From NCBI GenBank assembly GCA_913046825.1, contig CAJWTF010000006.1:1-62367 (forward strand): DNA of 62,367 nucleotides. The letters run 5' to 3'. The position numbers and the translations under genes were made by a program. Below the pieces are notes generated by a model that did not search any database, was not told the origin of the DNA, and worked only from the letters and a program-made list of their open reading frames with translations. The stretch's first letter is position 1. Each line of letters opens with the position of its first letter. Positions 36,313-45,605 of this stretch are shown in pieces. Source of the DNA: an uncultured Rickettsiales bacterium (GTDB lineage Bacteria; Pseudomonadota; Alphaproteobacteria; UBA8366).

Positions 36313-37677
36313 TCAGACCATTCGGGCACAGACCGCGAACACTCCAATCAACGCTCCGACCATCGCGATAAACGCGCCATATGCTAATCGATTGAGGCGC
36401 AGACACCAAGCCAGTCCCTTCAATATGGAACGTGTCCACGGCGCTTCGATCGGCTTTCGTAAGAAGATCACGCCGGCGACGAAAGACGGCACCGAGCATA
36501 AGATGAACCCCACGCTATAGGAATCCGTGATCGCAAGCAGACCTCCATAAAATGCCGGATAGATCATCATCGCGACGCTGGTAAAGGCGAGCACGCTGCC
36601 GGTCACACCACCGACTATATCGGAGGGTGCAAGCCGCGCGGTCTCCGCCAGCAATATTCCGTGCCAGCTTAATGCAGTAATGTTGTAGAGAATCGCCACT
36701 GCGAGAATAAGCGAATAGCTCCAGCGAATATCATAAAATCCCGTCAGTATCGCCGCCACCCCACCAAAGATACCAATGCCGCCAAGGACGAAGCGCGCGG
36801 AAGTAAAAGTGCTGCCGAGATAGCCCCAGAATATCCGTGCTCCGATTGCCGTCACCGCCGCGATCGCGAATGTGGATCCCGCATCTGCTTCGCTGTAATT
36901 CAGCCCGTCGATCATGAACAGAATGATGAATCCCGAAAAAATTGCTTGCAGCCCACCGAACGCGAACGCGCCCAAGGACAGATCGCGCAATTGCGGGTTC
37001 GATATGACCAATTTCATCGTATCCGAGACACCGGAAAAGGAAAACTTTACATCCGGTTGGCGGTCGGCATCGAAATGCGCCCTGATTGGCTGTAGGGCGA
37101 GGACGACGCAATAGACCAGCAATCCCGCGACGAAGGCGGTGCCGTAAGCATCAAGGTGAATGGGCGTACGAAACACCGCGCTGTAGACGCTGATGCTCAA
37201 GAGAAAGGGGATCAACAAGCCGCCGATCAAACTGCCGACCGGCACCCCAGTCTGCTTGATCGAAAACACCACCGGTGCAATGCGAGGTGGGCAAACCCGC
37301 GCCAGGATATGCGAGCTCGCCGGTGTGGAGACGGCCGCCATCCCGAGCAAGATCGCGCCCAACGGGTAGAGCCAAAGCACCCCTGTCGAGACCACGAATA
37401 AGCTACCGCCCATCAAGATCAGACACCATTGGCTGATCCGCAACGCACCATATCGCAAAATGAATCCGCCACAGCCCATGGCGCCGATAATCGCCGCGAT
37501 GTTCTGCAGGAACAGATAGAACCCGAGCCAGGCGCGGGAGATGCCAAAATCCTCCGCGAGCCTATCGGCCAGAATTGGCATGGCGATCTGACAGACATAG
37601 GAAAATGCTTGCTGCAACATCATCGCGACGGTCGCGATGGTGAGGATGACGCGCCAATCGAATTTCTCGAGGTTCAT
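36313..37677 (-). CDS. Major facilitator superfamily transporter
   Basis: A 454-residue protein with about 12 membrane segments, starting LEKFDWRVILTIATVAMMLQQAFSYVCQ. The loop between spans 2 and 3 has GGFILRYGALRIS, resembling the MFS motif A in reduced form, and PPRIAPVVFSIKQTGVPVGSLIGG lies near spans 4-5, as in the NimT/CynX or oxalate/formate-type group. Its start overlaps the HlyD-type gene stop by 1 nt, suggesting they work together. Substrate unknown. Confidence 0.85.
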   Translation of the reverse strand: MNLEKFDWRVILTIATVAMMLQQAFSYVCQIAMPILADRLAEDFGISRAWLGFYLFLQNIAAIIGAMGCGGFILRYGALRISQWCLILMGGSLFVVSTGVLWLYPLGAILLGMAAVSTPASSHILARVCPPRIAPVVFSIKQTGVPVGSLIGGLLIPFLLSISVYSAVFRTPIHLDAYGTAFVAGLLVYCVVLALQPIRAHFDADRQPDVKFSFSGVSDTMKLVISNPQLRDLSLGAFAFGGLQAIFSGFIILFMIDGLNYSEADAGSTFAIAAVTAIGARIFWGYLGSTFTSARFVLGGIGIFGGVAAILTGFYDIRWSYSLILAVAILYNITALSWHGILLAETARLAPSDIVGGVTGSVLAFTSVAMMIYPAFYGGLLAITDSYSVGFILCSVPSFVAGVIFLRKPIEAPWTRSILKGLAWCLRLNRLAYGAFIAMVGALIGVFAVCARMV

Positions 37678-38783
37678 CAGAACCTGATTTGGTCGTAAAT
37701 CTGAATATTCACCTCAACCAACATGCCTGGTGCGATCTTCTTGGGTGGATCGAGGATTTTCATGCGTACGGGAATACGTTGAGTTTGTTTGCGCGACCTC
37801 CCATTCCCCGTTGCTTGACCTCCAGCCATCTGCGCTGTCGTCACGCTGCCGATAAACGTCACCACACCGTCGAATTCTTGGAACGGATAGGGGTACGCGT
37901 CGATATCGATAATCACTCGTTGGCCGAGTTCCAGATGCCGGAGTTGCGACTCATCGACATTGGCCTCGATCCACAAAGAGTTTTCGTCATGAAGCAGAAT
38001 CATCCGTTCCGCCTCCTCGACATGCTCGCCCTTGTATTTATAAACGCTATCAATGATGCCGTTTATCGGGCTTTTGACAAAATGATAGGTTAATTTTGAT
38101 ACCTCTTGGTTAATTAGTGTTCTTATTTTAGATATATTTAAATTTCTAATATTTTTTTCAGCAATAAATACATCAATTTTTGACTTTGACGATTTTACTT
38201 CTTCAAGCTCTAACTCCGCTACTTTGATATTGGCCGCCGAATTTTCCACTTCGGCTTCAATCAATAAAACTTTACTTTGTTCTTGCTCAAAACTCTTTTT
38301 TGACGTCAATTTTTTCTCGAATAGGATTTTTGCCCGCGCAAAGTTCTTTCTCGTCAGTTCGAAACGATTGCGTATCGTGGCATGTTCGACTTTCCGCGCT
38401 TTAATCGTCTCGCGTTTAGTCGCGAGGCGAGAGTTCACATCGCGCTCAAACGCGATCATCTCCGCTTCAATTTTCGTGCGCTGCCCTTCCTCGCGGATTA
38501 GATCCGCTTCCAAGGCTTTGATCTTTAATTGCTGAACTTCGGATTTCAGCGCGACCAGCAGATCTCCTTGTTTCACTCGGTCGCCTTCCTTGACGTAGAC
38601 CTTTTCGATCTCGCCATCGATACGGGAGGAGAGCGTCGTCAGTTCAGCTTCGATCCGAGCATCGTATTCGTAGACATGGGTAAACCAATAGAAAACTTCG
38701 TAAGAAATGAGCGACGTCACGCTTAAGCCGGCGACGACGGCGAGTTTCTTCAGAACCGATTTACTTTTTTCGTTGAGCGGCAT
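37677..38783 (-). CDS. HlyD/EmrA-type membrane fusion protein
   Basis: 368 residues with one N-terminal membrane anchor (about 12-32), a split biotinyl-lipoyl domain (LSSRIDGEIEKVYVKEGDRV at about 47-66 and VKSPINGIIDSVYKYKGEHV near 235), a long coiled coil between (about 75-225), and a beta-barrel domain with LWIEANVDESQLRHLELGQ. It would bridge an inner-membrane pump to the outer membrane. Residues about 150-230 are encoded by distinctly AT-rich DNA unlike the flanks. The next gene is an MFS protein with 1-nt overlap; no outer-membrane channel gene is adjacent. Confidence 0.88.
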   Translation of the reverse strand: MPLNEKSKSVLKKLAVVAGLSVTSLISYEVFYWFTHVYEYDARIEAELTTLSSRIDGEIEKVYVKEGDRVKQGDLLVALKSEVQQLKIKALEADLIREEGQRTKIEAEMIAFERDVNSRLATKRETIKARKVEHATIRNRFELTRKNFARAKILFEKKLTSKKSFEQEQSKVLLIEAEVENSAANIKVAELELEEVKSSKSKIDVFIAEKNIRNLNISKIRTLINQEVSKLTYHFVKSPINGIIDSVYKYKGEHVEEAERMILLHDENSLWIEANVDESQLRHLELGQRVIIDIDAYPYPFQEFDGVVTFIGSVTTAQMAGGQATGNGRSRKQTQRIPVRMKILDPPKKIAPGMLVEVNIQIYDQIRF

Positions 38784-38880
38784 TCCGCAAGGATCACTTT
38801 CTTGGCGTTGGTTCGATTAGCTATCTAACGCGCGTCCGCCCGTCAGCAATCTTTTCAGAGGCAAAGTGCAAGCGGCCAAC

Positions 38881-40230
38881 TCAGCGGTCCTTCTTGGCGA
38901 ATGGATTCCGCCCTTTACGCAACTGCAAACGAAGCGGCACGCCTGGCAGACCGAAATCTTCCCGCAATCCATTCTCCAAATACCGGAGATAAGCATCCGA
39001 TAATTCCGTCGGCTGCGAGACCCAGAGTGCGAATGTCGGCGGCCGGGTCTTAATCTGCGTCATATAGCGAATACGAATGCGCCGTCCACGCGCCAGCGGT
39101 GGCGGGTGAGCTTCCGTCATCGCAGCGAGCCAATCGTTCAACGGCGATGTCGCAACGCGCTTGTTCCAAATGTCGTAGACGTCGAACACCGCGTCGAGAA
39201 GTTTGTCTAAATTCCGCCGGTGCAGTGCGGAGATATGGACAACGGGTACACCTTTCACCTGTGGCAACGACTTTTCCAGGCGATCCCGCAAGCGCTGGGT
39301 GGCATTTGCCTGATTGCCGACGATGTCCCACTTATTGACCGCAATCACCAGTGCGCGACCTTCGTCGATTACCCGACGGGCGATGGTCAGGTCTTGGCGC
39401 TCCAACATCGCCTCACTGTCCAGGACCAGTAAGACGACTTGAGCGAAGCGGATGGCCCGCGTCGTATCACCGGCCGACAGTTTCTCAAGCTTATGGTCTA
39501 CGCGCGCGCGACGCCTGAGACCGGCGGTGTCGACTAAGCGCAGTGCCTTGCTTTGATATTCCCAATCGATGGAAATCGCATCCCGTGTGATGCCCGCTTC
39601 CGGACCGGTCAACAGCCGGTCTTCGCCGATCAGGCGATTGACGAGCGTTGATTTCCCGACATTCGGCCGACCGACGATGGCTAATTGCAGAGGTGCATTT
39701 TCCGCCGCTTCATCGCGATCGGCATAGCCCGGTATCGCCTCCGCGGCGGCCAGCAGTGATTCGAACAGCTCCGCCATCCCCTCACCGTGTTCGGCTGAAA
39801 TGGGCACCGGCTCACCGAGCCCGAGTTCGAAAGCTTCATATAGGCCGTCCTGGCCCGACCGCCCCTCGCATTTATTAGCGGCGAGGACCGTCTTGGCACC
39901 AACGCGGCGAATGTCCTCTGCGAAATGGCGATCCATAGGTGTCACACCAGCGCGCGCGTCGATCATGATCAGAACGACATCGGCTTCCTCAACCGCGACT
40001 TCTGTTTGCTGCCGCATCCGCCCCTCAAGGCTGTCGTCGGACATCTCTTCTAGCCCGGCGGTATCGATCACCCGGAAATTCAAATCTCCGATCCGGCCTT
40101 CGCCCTCACGCCGGTCTCGGGTCACACCAGGCATATCGTCGACAAGCGCCAGCCGCCGTCCAACCAGACGATTGAACAATGTCGATTTTCCGACATTAGG
40201 CCGGCCCACGATGGCAACGGTAAAGCTCAT
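38881..40230 (-). CDS. der: Ribosome-associated GTPase Der
   Basis: A 449-residue protein with two tandem G domains: [20 protein letters not shown] (about 9-28) with DTAGLEE and NKCEG, and [20 protein letters not shown] (about 190-209) with DTAGLRRRA and NKWD. A C-terminal KH-like domain follows, ending [13 protein letters not shown]. It is needed for 50S subunit assembly. Standard length. It ends the minus-strand group YfgM-like, bamB, der, the order seen in E. coli. Confidence 0.97.
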   Translation of the reverse strand: MSFTVAIVGRPNVGKSTLFNRLVGRRLALVDDMPGVTRDRREGEGRIGDLNFRVIDTAGLEEMSDDSLEGRMRQQTEVAVEEADVVLIMIDARAGVTPMDRHFAEDIRRVGAKTVLAANKCEGRSGQDGLYEAFELGLGEPVPISAEHGEGMAELFESLLAAAEAIPGYADRDEAAENAPLQLAIVGRPNVGKSTLVNRLIGEDRLLTGPEAGITRDAISIDWEYQSKALRLVDTAGLRRRARVDHKLEKLSAGDTTRAIRFAQVVLLVLDSEAMLERQDLTIARRVIDEGRALVIAVNKWDIVGNQANATQRLRDRLEKSLPQVKGVPVVHISALHRRNLDKLLDAVFDVYDIWNKRVATSPLNDWLAAMTEAHPPPLARGRRIRIRYMTQIKTRPPTFALWVSQPTELSDAYLRYLENGLREDFGLPGVPLRLQLRKGRNPFAKKDR

Positions 40231-40273
40231 GTTATTCCCAACCGGTCATTTCCCCGGTCCGATGTGTCGAATG

Positions 40274-41644
40274 CTAACGATAAACGATTAAATCAGCGTC
40301 GTCCGATAGAAAGAAAATACTGCCACCGGCAACCACCGGCGGTACCGAAAGCGGATCCGAGAGTTCCAATTTACTAAGAAATTTGCCGGTATAGGGCGAA
40401 ATACTCAGTACTTCCCCGAAATTACTGACGACCATCAATCGGTCACTGGCCAAAACGGGGCCGAACCACTTGATCAGCCCTTCCTTATCTTCCGGATCGT
40501 CATAGCGTGGTAATGGTTGTATCCAGCGGACCCGCCCACCTAGGCGCGTGAGACAATACAAATCGCCTTGATTGCTCACAACGTAGATAAAGTTGCCGAC
40601 AACCCACGGCGTCTCCGATCCGCCGATCGATCGCTCCCATATCCGAGAGCCGGTGCGCAGGTCAATCGCGACAAGCCGGCCTGAATGACTGACGGCATAA
40701 ACCACGCCACGATCGACGACGGGGTGACCGCGAATATGCGCCACCGACGCCAGCGTGTCGGTCTTGCGGACCGAGGCCAAACTATCGCCCCAAACGACAC
40801 GCCCGTTATTGATCCGAAGCGCCAAGAGTTCCCCAGAAGAATACGGGACGATCACCGTGTTGCCAATCAGTGCTGGACTCGCGCCTCCGAGCAGGCCGGC
40901 GGATTCGGAAACGCCGGAATGTGTCCACAGTTTCTTGCCTGTTTCCACATCGAAGGCGACCGTCTGATTGTCGATTGTCACCACGAAGACGCGTCCATTG
41001 CCGACCGTCGGTCCGGACCGGCTCGGCCCCGGCAATCCACCACGCCATAGCTCGGTACCGTTATCCGCACGCACGGCAATGAGCTGGCCGAATCCCGTCG
41101 ACATAAAAACTCGCCCCCCCTCATAAGCAATACCGCCGCCAAACGTTTCTTCGTCTTCCTCGGGAACCTCAGGGTTAAACGTCCAAATTCGCTTGCCCGT
41201 GGTGATTTCAAATGCAGAAATTTCAAACTCCGCATCCATGGCGAAGATAAATCCACCGGCAACAATAGGCCGTGCGACCAACCGCCGCTCATCGCTGGAG
41301 CCTTCTCCAATGCTTTGCTCCCAGACTTTGCGAACGTCGAGGGGAATTTTGAGATGATGCATTGCGTGAACGGCATTGCCGCCCGCTTGCGACCAATTAA
41401 TATTGTCCACCGGCGTCGGCAATAAGACCCTCAAATCCGACACGCGCGGGTCAGGTTCGAGATGAGGCTCGTTGATCATGACCGGAATGCGCTGCCCAGG
41501 CAGCGGCACTTCATTCCGCCCGATGATGTCGTCCATCCAACCCTTAATTCCGCAACCGGAAAGCAGGACGATCAGCGGTACCACCAGCACTAGATTGCAG
41601 GCCCGGCTCGCACCCACCTTTTTTGGGCTCACGATCGCATTCAC
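40274..41644 (-). CDS. bamB: Outer-membrane assembly lipoprotein BamB-like (PQQ-type beta propeller)
   Basis: 456 residues with a lipoprotein signal ending LIVLLSGCGIKGW (lipobox LSGC, Cys about 31). The mature part is a beta propeller with repeats such as GKRIWTFNPE, GTELWRGGLPG, GKKLWTHSG, GRVVWGDSLA and GSRIWERSIGG. BamB is a non-essential part of the BAM complex. It is longer than E. coli BamB (392). Directly between a YfgM-like gene and der, which supports the assignment. Confidence 0.9.
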   Translation of the reverse strand: MNAIVSPKKVGASRACNLVLVVPLIVLLSGCGIKGWMDDIIGRNEVPLPGQRIPVMINEPHLEPDPRVSDLRVLLPTPVDNINWSQAGGNAVHAMHHLKIPLDVRKVWEQSIGEGSSDERRLVARPIVAGGFIFAMDAEFEISAFEITTGKRIWTFNPEVPEEDEETFGGGIAYEGGRVFMSTGFGQLIAVRADNGTELWRGGLPGPSRSGPTVGNGRVFVVTIDNQTVAFDVETGKKLWTHSGVSESAGLLGGASPALIGNTVIVPYSSGELLALRINNGRVVWGDSLASVRKTDTLASVAHIRGHPVVDRGVVYAVSHSGRLVAIDLRTGSRIWERSIGGSETPWVVGNFIYVVSNQGDLYCLTRLGGRVRWIQPLPRYDDPEDKEGLIKWFGPVLASDRLMVVSNFGEVLSISPYTGKFLSKLELSDPLSVPPVVAGGSIFFLSDDADLIVYR

Positions 41645-41647
41645 GGC

Positions 41648-42292
41648 TCAACCGCCAAGAATTTGCAGTATTTCCGTTGCCCGCGCCCGCGCACCCGGTG
41701 GCGCTAACAGATCATCAGCCAATTTTTGGAACTCGGTCTTGGCCAGTTCCCGGTCTCTAACGCGCAATGCCAATGCACCCGACAACTCGCGCGCGGAATG
41801 CCGCCACACACCATCCTCAGCGAGTAAGGGTGTGAGCCCCGCCCGCAACTGTTCGGGTTCGCCGTTGTCGATCGTATGCATGATTGTCAGCAGAGACGCG
41901 AGATCGCGGTAGAGTGTGTCGACGCCGGAATCCGCGGCAATCTCTTCAAATGTCTGAATGGCCGCCGCGACATCTCCGGCTTCCTTTTGCGCGTCGGCGG
42001 TGCGGAAACGGGCAAACAAGGCATAGCCGTCTTGCGCTTCGCTCGATAGCACTCGGAAGGCCGAAGCCGCCTCCTCTTGCTTGCCATCTGTCGCCAGCGC
42101 AATCGCCGCCGCAAAGCGGTCGCTGTCTTCCTGCTGGCGCTGAGCATTGTACTCGCGCCATCCAACGGATGCTGCCGTCCCGAGCACAAGAGCCACCGCG
42201 GCGGCAATGACATATGCACCGTATTCCTTCCAGAATTTATTAAATCGGTCGCGACGGACTTCTTCGTCGACCTCTTGGAAGATGTCGCCCAC
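41648..42292 (-). CDS. YfgM-like tetratricopeptide membrane protein
   Basis: 214 residues: cytoplasmic N-terminus MGDIFQEVDEEVRRDRFNKFWKEYG, one membrane segment (about 26-47), then a periplasmic helical, TPR-like region with AIALATDGKQEEAASAFRVLSSEAQDGYALFARF, split here only for quotation. The family (DUF2133/YfgM) is associated with SecYEG and periplasmic chaperones. It lies 3 nt before bamB, as in enterobacteria. Confidence 0.85.
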   Translation of the reverse strand: MGDIFQEVDEEVRRDRFNKFWKEYGAYVIAAAVALVLGTAASVGWREYNAQRQQEDSDRFAAAIALATDGKQEEAASAFRVLSSEAQDGYALFARFRTADAQKEAGDVAAAIQTFEEIAADSGVDTLYRDLASLLTIMHTIDNGEPEQLRAGLTPLLAEDGVWRHSARELSGALALRVRDRELAKTEFQKLADDLLAPPGARARATEILQILGG

Positions 42293-42527
42293 GCTTGGTC
42301 ACTCCTGCTCATATGAAATCGCTAAATTCGGGCTCGGCGGATAATCTACCGATCCCCTGATGGGCTGGCAAATGCAAGTCACCCATTACACGCCAATCTC
42401 TATGCGCTTGAACCTATTTCTTCAATGCGTAACAATGTCAAATACTGCGTGTATTGAAGTTAATTCTTCTATTTTACGGCATTGATGTAGTTTAGGACTT
42501 TGTTCGTAACAAGGAACGGCGAAAAGT

Positions 42528-42884
42528 ATGGAGGAGATGCTGAGACCACGACGGAAGAGCCGAATGGATAGCGGCCTCCTATTTGGTATCGTTGTGTTGG
42601 CCCTTTCGGCATGCGGGACAGGCTCTCTTCTCGTTCTTTCCGGCTCGATGGCGAACTTCATACAAACCGACAAACTACCCACGGATTACGTCGCGGAATG
42701 GGCTTCCGGCAAGGAATGCCGTTCTTTGGTCGCGATGAAGGACGGCGGACCGCTATGCCGCAAGTCGTTCGATCCACCGCGCGTTTACGAAAAACCGATT
42801 TATTGCTATCGCACTCTGGGCCGGATCACCTGCTACGACGAACCCGATCCGTATCGCACCAGCCTCCAAAGAGTGCGCCAATGA
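42528..42884 (+). CDS. Small lipoprotein of unknown function
   Basis: A 118-residue protein; the ATG at codon 13 (42564) is an equally good start. It has a lipobox LALSACGTG (Cys about 29), then a mature part with four further cysteines in SGKECRSLV, GGPLCRKSF, KPIYCYRTLG and ITCYDEPDPY. Similar small lipoproteins with YCYRTLG and CYDEPDP occur in alphaproteobacteria, but no function is known to me. It lies 37 nt upstream of the DUF2794 gene. Confidence 0.7.
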   Translation: MEEMLRPRRKSRMDSGLLFGIVVLALSACGTGSLLVLSGSMANFIQTDKLPTDYVAEWASGKECRSLVAMKDGGPLCRKSFDPPRVYEKPIYCYRTLGRITCYDEPDPYRTSLQRVRQ

Positions 42885-42921
42885 TCGAACACAGATAGAC
42901 AAGCATGGAGGAGAGATAACG

Positions 42922-43269
42922 TTGAGCGATCCAGTCCATCTTGCCGATTATCGCCGCGCCAAAGGCGGCGTCTATTTCGACCGTCACGAATTACGCCGAT
43001 TACTGGATGTCTATAGCCGCCGCGTAATGACGGGCGAATGGAAAGACTACGCGATTGACCATCAAAGCGGTCGGGCTATTTTCTCGATTTTCCGGCATTC
43101 GTTCGATTCGCCGCTTTTCGCTATCGCCAAACGACGCGAAGGTAAACGCTGTGCCTATCAAGTCTTTTGCGGCCCACAGAAAATCAAACAAGGCTCGACC
43201 ATCGAAGACGCTCTCTCGATCTTCGACAAGGGACTACGCGAAATACCCAGCTCTCGCCGCCCGCGCTGA
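42922..43269 (+). CDS. DUF2794 domain protein
   Basis: A 115-residue protein starting with TTG after GGAGAG. It contains VYFDRHELRRLLDVYSRRV, GEWKDYAIDHQSGRAIFSI and the C-terminal YQVFCGPQKIKQGSTIEDAL, the pattern of DUF2794, a short alphaproteobacterial family of unknown function. Length fits. No interaction partner is evident. Confidence 0.8.
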   Translation: MSDPVHLADYRRAKGGVYFDRHELRRLLDVYSRRVMTGEWKDYAIDHQSGRAIFSIFRHSFDSPLFAIAKRREGKRCAYQVFCGPQKIKQGSTIEDALSIFDKGLREIPSSRRPR

Positions 43270-43385
43270 GGAATTGCCGAAGTCTGTCGACACCGAATTT
43301 ATTGGCTCTTGCACGATGTTCTGTTTTTGTTCTAATTTAACCTCCTTCGGTATCCTCCGAATGTCGATCACCCGAAAGTCGGACG

Positions 43386-43664
43386 ATGGGTCAACACAAA
43401 CGCCGATATATCGAAGCCGAGGATGCACGGCGTCATGCGACCCGGCTCGGCGAGATTGTAGAAGTCCATGTTGACGTCTTTTGCTGGTGCAACCGATGCG
43501 GGCACAACGCAATAATTTCCTCCCCGCGCCTCGCAGCCGAACTGGGCCCAGCCTTCCCGGTTCCAGAGATCGGCGGCAAGATGCGATGCTCCGGCTGCGG
43601 CTCTAAAGATGTCGCGGCGCGCCCCGATTGGCCCTCGCTTGGCCAGGTTGCACGGCACGGCTGA
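43386..43664 (+). CDS. Small protein with two CxxC pairs (zinc-ribbon-like)
   Basis: A 92-residue basic protein: GQHKRRYIEAEDARRHATR, then EVHVDVFCWCNRCGHNA and, 35 residues on, KMRCSGCGSKDVAARPDW. The CxxC...CxxC arrangement should bind zinc and fold as a ribbon. I do not recognise a characterised family. It sits between DUF2794 and gcrA and could be a nucleic-acid or protein-binding accessory. Frame and composition are protein-like; expression is unproven. Confidence 0.65.
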   Translation: MGQHKRRYIEAEDARRHATRLGEIVEVHVDVFCWCNRCGHNAIISSPRLAAELGPAFPVPEIGGKMRCSGCGSKDVAARPDWPSLGQVARHG

Positions 43665-44064
43665 AACCGACGCTTGCCGAACGCCGCTTCATTGAAACGA
43701 CGCATTACGGCCGGTTATATCAATGCTGGGAATTGACCCCCGAGTCGCATCATAGATTCCAGATACTTAGCAACACGACATCGTCGAGGACCGTGATACC
43801 CCCCACTCAACCAAAGGAATCGCGCGCAAATTCCAAGTCAAAAAAACAACGGTGTTACAGTCCGAAGAGAGCTGAATTCAAGCACTAGTATCGAACCGCC
43901 GTTGACGATGCCTCGGACTCTCGCCATAAATGGATCTGTCGCGAATGTGACAAACAATAAAACACGATTTAGCGGAGGTGGGGTCGCATAACGTATAGTA
44001 TATTGTGTAAATTTATGCGGTTGCGCCAAATCAGGCTATAGTAAGCAGAATTGGGATTATAACT
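43665..44064. promoter_or_regulatory. gcrA upstream region with four GANTC sites
   Basis: No gene is evident in these 400 bases. Four GANTC sites (CcrM methylation motif) occur: GAGTC at 43742-43746, GATTC at 43755-43759, GAATC at 43817-43821 and GACTC at 43916-43920. About 1.5 would be expected by chance. The last 80 bases before the gcrA ATG are AT-rich and contain TATAGTAT- and TATAGT-like elements, so the promoter is likely there. Confidence 0.4.
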
Positions 44065-44394
44065 ATGGAATGGACAGAGGCACGCGTCGATAAGCTGAAG
44101 CGTCTTTGGGAAGACGGATTGAGCGCAAGCCAGATTGCCGATCATCTCGGGGACGTCACGCGAAATGCAGTTATCGGAAAGGCTCACCGGCTTGGATTGT
44201 CATCCCGCCCATCTCCCATTAAGCGCACCAACCATCCGATCACCGGCACGACAGAGAGAATGTGCCAATGGCCGATAGGTAACCCGCGTGAGCCCAACTT
44301 TCATTTCTGCAATAAGCAAGCATCACCCGACCGCCCATATTGTGCAGATCATTGCGCAATGGCCTATCGACGCAAAAGCGATAACGCTGCGTAA
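44065..44394 (+). CDS. gcrA: Cell-cycle regulator GcrA
   Basis: A 109-residue protein beginning MEWTEARVDKLKRLWEDGLSASQIADHLG, split only for quotation, with the helix-turn-helix TRNAVIGKAHRLGL (about 31-46). The C-terminal part has MCQWPIGNP and FCNKQASPDRPYCADHCAMAY, the sigma70-contacting GcrA C-terminal motif. In Caulobacter, GcrA joins sigma70 and activates promoters carrying methylated GANTC sites. This version is shorter than Caulobacter GcrA (about 173) because the linker is short. Confidence 0.92.
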   Translation: MEWTEARVDKLKRLWEDGLSASQIADHLGDVTRNAVIGKAHRLGLSSRPSPIKRTNHPITGTTERMCQWPIGNPREPNFHFCNKQASPDRPYCADHCAMAYRRKSDNAA

Positions 44395-44497
44395 CAAAAT
44401 TAACGGAACTAAATTTATTGCAGATTCAGACTCCGGCACGCCGCAGCGTGTCTGTTACGGAATGAATTTTGTCAATCGCCGATAAGTAGATTCCTGG

Positions 44498-45493
44498 CTA
44501 CTCTGCCGCGACGGCAATCTCTGGCGGCATCTGATCAAGAGCGCATCGAATCGCGGCCCCTACGGGTTGTCCCTGGTGCACATCTTCACTTAAGTGCCGC
44601 CGCCAGCGCCGCGCTCCAGGCATTCCCTGAAAAATCCCGACCATGTGGCGTGTTAGCGACCGCGGCGTTGTCCCTTCTTTGATTTCTTTCTCGATATAAT
44701 CGATCATCCCAATGACGATATCCCGACGAGATACCGTCGGTCTGTTGTCCCCATAATAATCGCCGTCAACATGCGCCAAGAGATAGGGATTCTGATAGAC
44801 CGCACGCCCGAGCATCACCCCGTCCACCTCCGAAAGATGTAAATCAATATCGAAAGAAGATTGAAGCCCGCCATTCATAATCACCACCAACGACGGCTCG
44901 ACTTGTTTCAGACGATAAACGATATCATAACGCAATGGTGGAATTTCGCGATTTTGTTTTGGATTTAGCCCCTTCAACCATGCCTTCCGCGCATGCACAA
45001 TATGCCGGACGGAGCCGGCTTCGCGTGTGACTCGGGCTAACGCCGATAAGCTTTCCCACTCATCTTGATTGTCGACCCCAATCCGCGATTTCACCGTTAC
45101 CGGAATGTCGACCACACTTGCCATGGCCTCGATACACCGTGCCACACGATCGGGTTCCAACATCAGACAGGCGCCGAAACGTCCTGATTGCACACGGTCA
45201 CTGGGACATCCAACATTCAAGTTAATTTCGTCATACCCACATTCCGCACCAATTCGCGCACAGACTGCCAAGGCGTCAGGGTCTGCCCCTCCCAGTTGAA
45301 GAGCAACCGGGTGTTCTGACTGATCATAGGATAAAAGTCGCTCACGATCACCGCACAGAATCGCTTCCGTTGTGACCATTTCTGTATACAGCAATGCACG
45401 TCGCGAGATTAAGCGCAGCATATAACGACAATGGCGATCCGTCCAATCCATCATCGGTGCGACTGATACTCGATATGCAGGGGTTTCATTCAT
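44498..45493 (-). CDS. dusA: tRNA-dihydrouridine synthase DusA
   Basis: A 331-residue flavoenzyme: VAPMMDWTDRHCRYMLR at the N-terminus, FMN region VALQLGGADPDALAVCARIG, and NLNVGCPSDRVQSGRFGACL (about 96-115) with the catalytic Cys in GACL. The C-terminal helical domain has RHMVGIFQGMPGARRWRRHL, the DusA-specific type. It reduces uridine in the tRNA D loop. Convergent with gcrA across about 100 nt. Confidence 0.95.
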   Translation of the reverse strand: MNETPAYRVSVAPMMDWTDRHCRYMLRLISRRALLYTEMVTTEAILCGDRERLLSYDQSEHPVALQLGGADPDALAVCARIGAECGYDEINLNVGCPSDRVQSGRFGACLMLEPDRVARCIEAMASVVDIPVTVKSRIGVDNQDEWESLSALARVTREAGSVRHIVHARKAWLKGLNPKQNREIPPLRYDIVYRLKQVEPSLVVIMNGGLQSSFDIDLHLSEVDGVMLGRAVYQNPYLLAHVDGDYYGDNRPTVSRRDIVIGMIDYIEKEIKEGTTPRSLTRHMVGIFQGMPGARRWRRHLSEDVHQGQPVGAAIRCALDQMPPEIAVAAE

Positions 45494-45605
45494 AACGCCT
45501 TAATAGCGCGCCAACATGCATCTCGCAAAGGATCTCCATTGCGCCTGTTACGGATATAGCTAAGCTCTCCTCCGCAACAGCTCAGTAAACAAATGAGGTT
45601 GAAGA

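Noticed and set aside
43628..43888. An 86-codon frame after the zinc-ribbon protein
   Set aside because: It overlaps the end of that gene and its sequence is low-complexity Lys/Ser/Arg without any motif.
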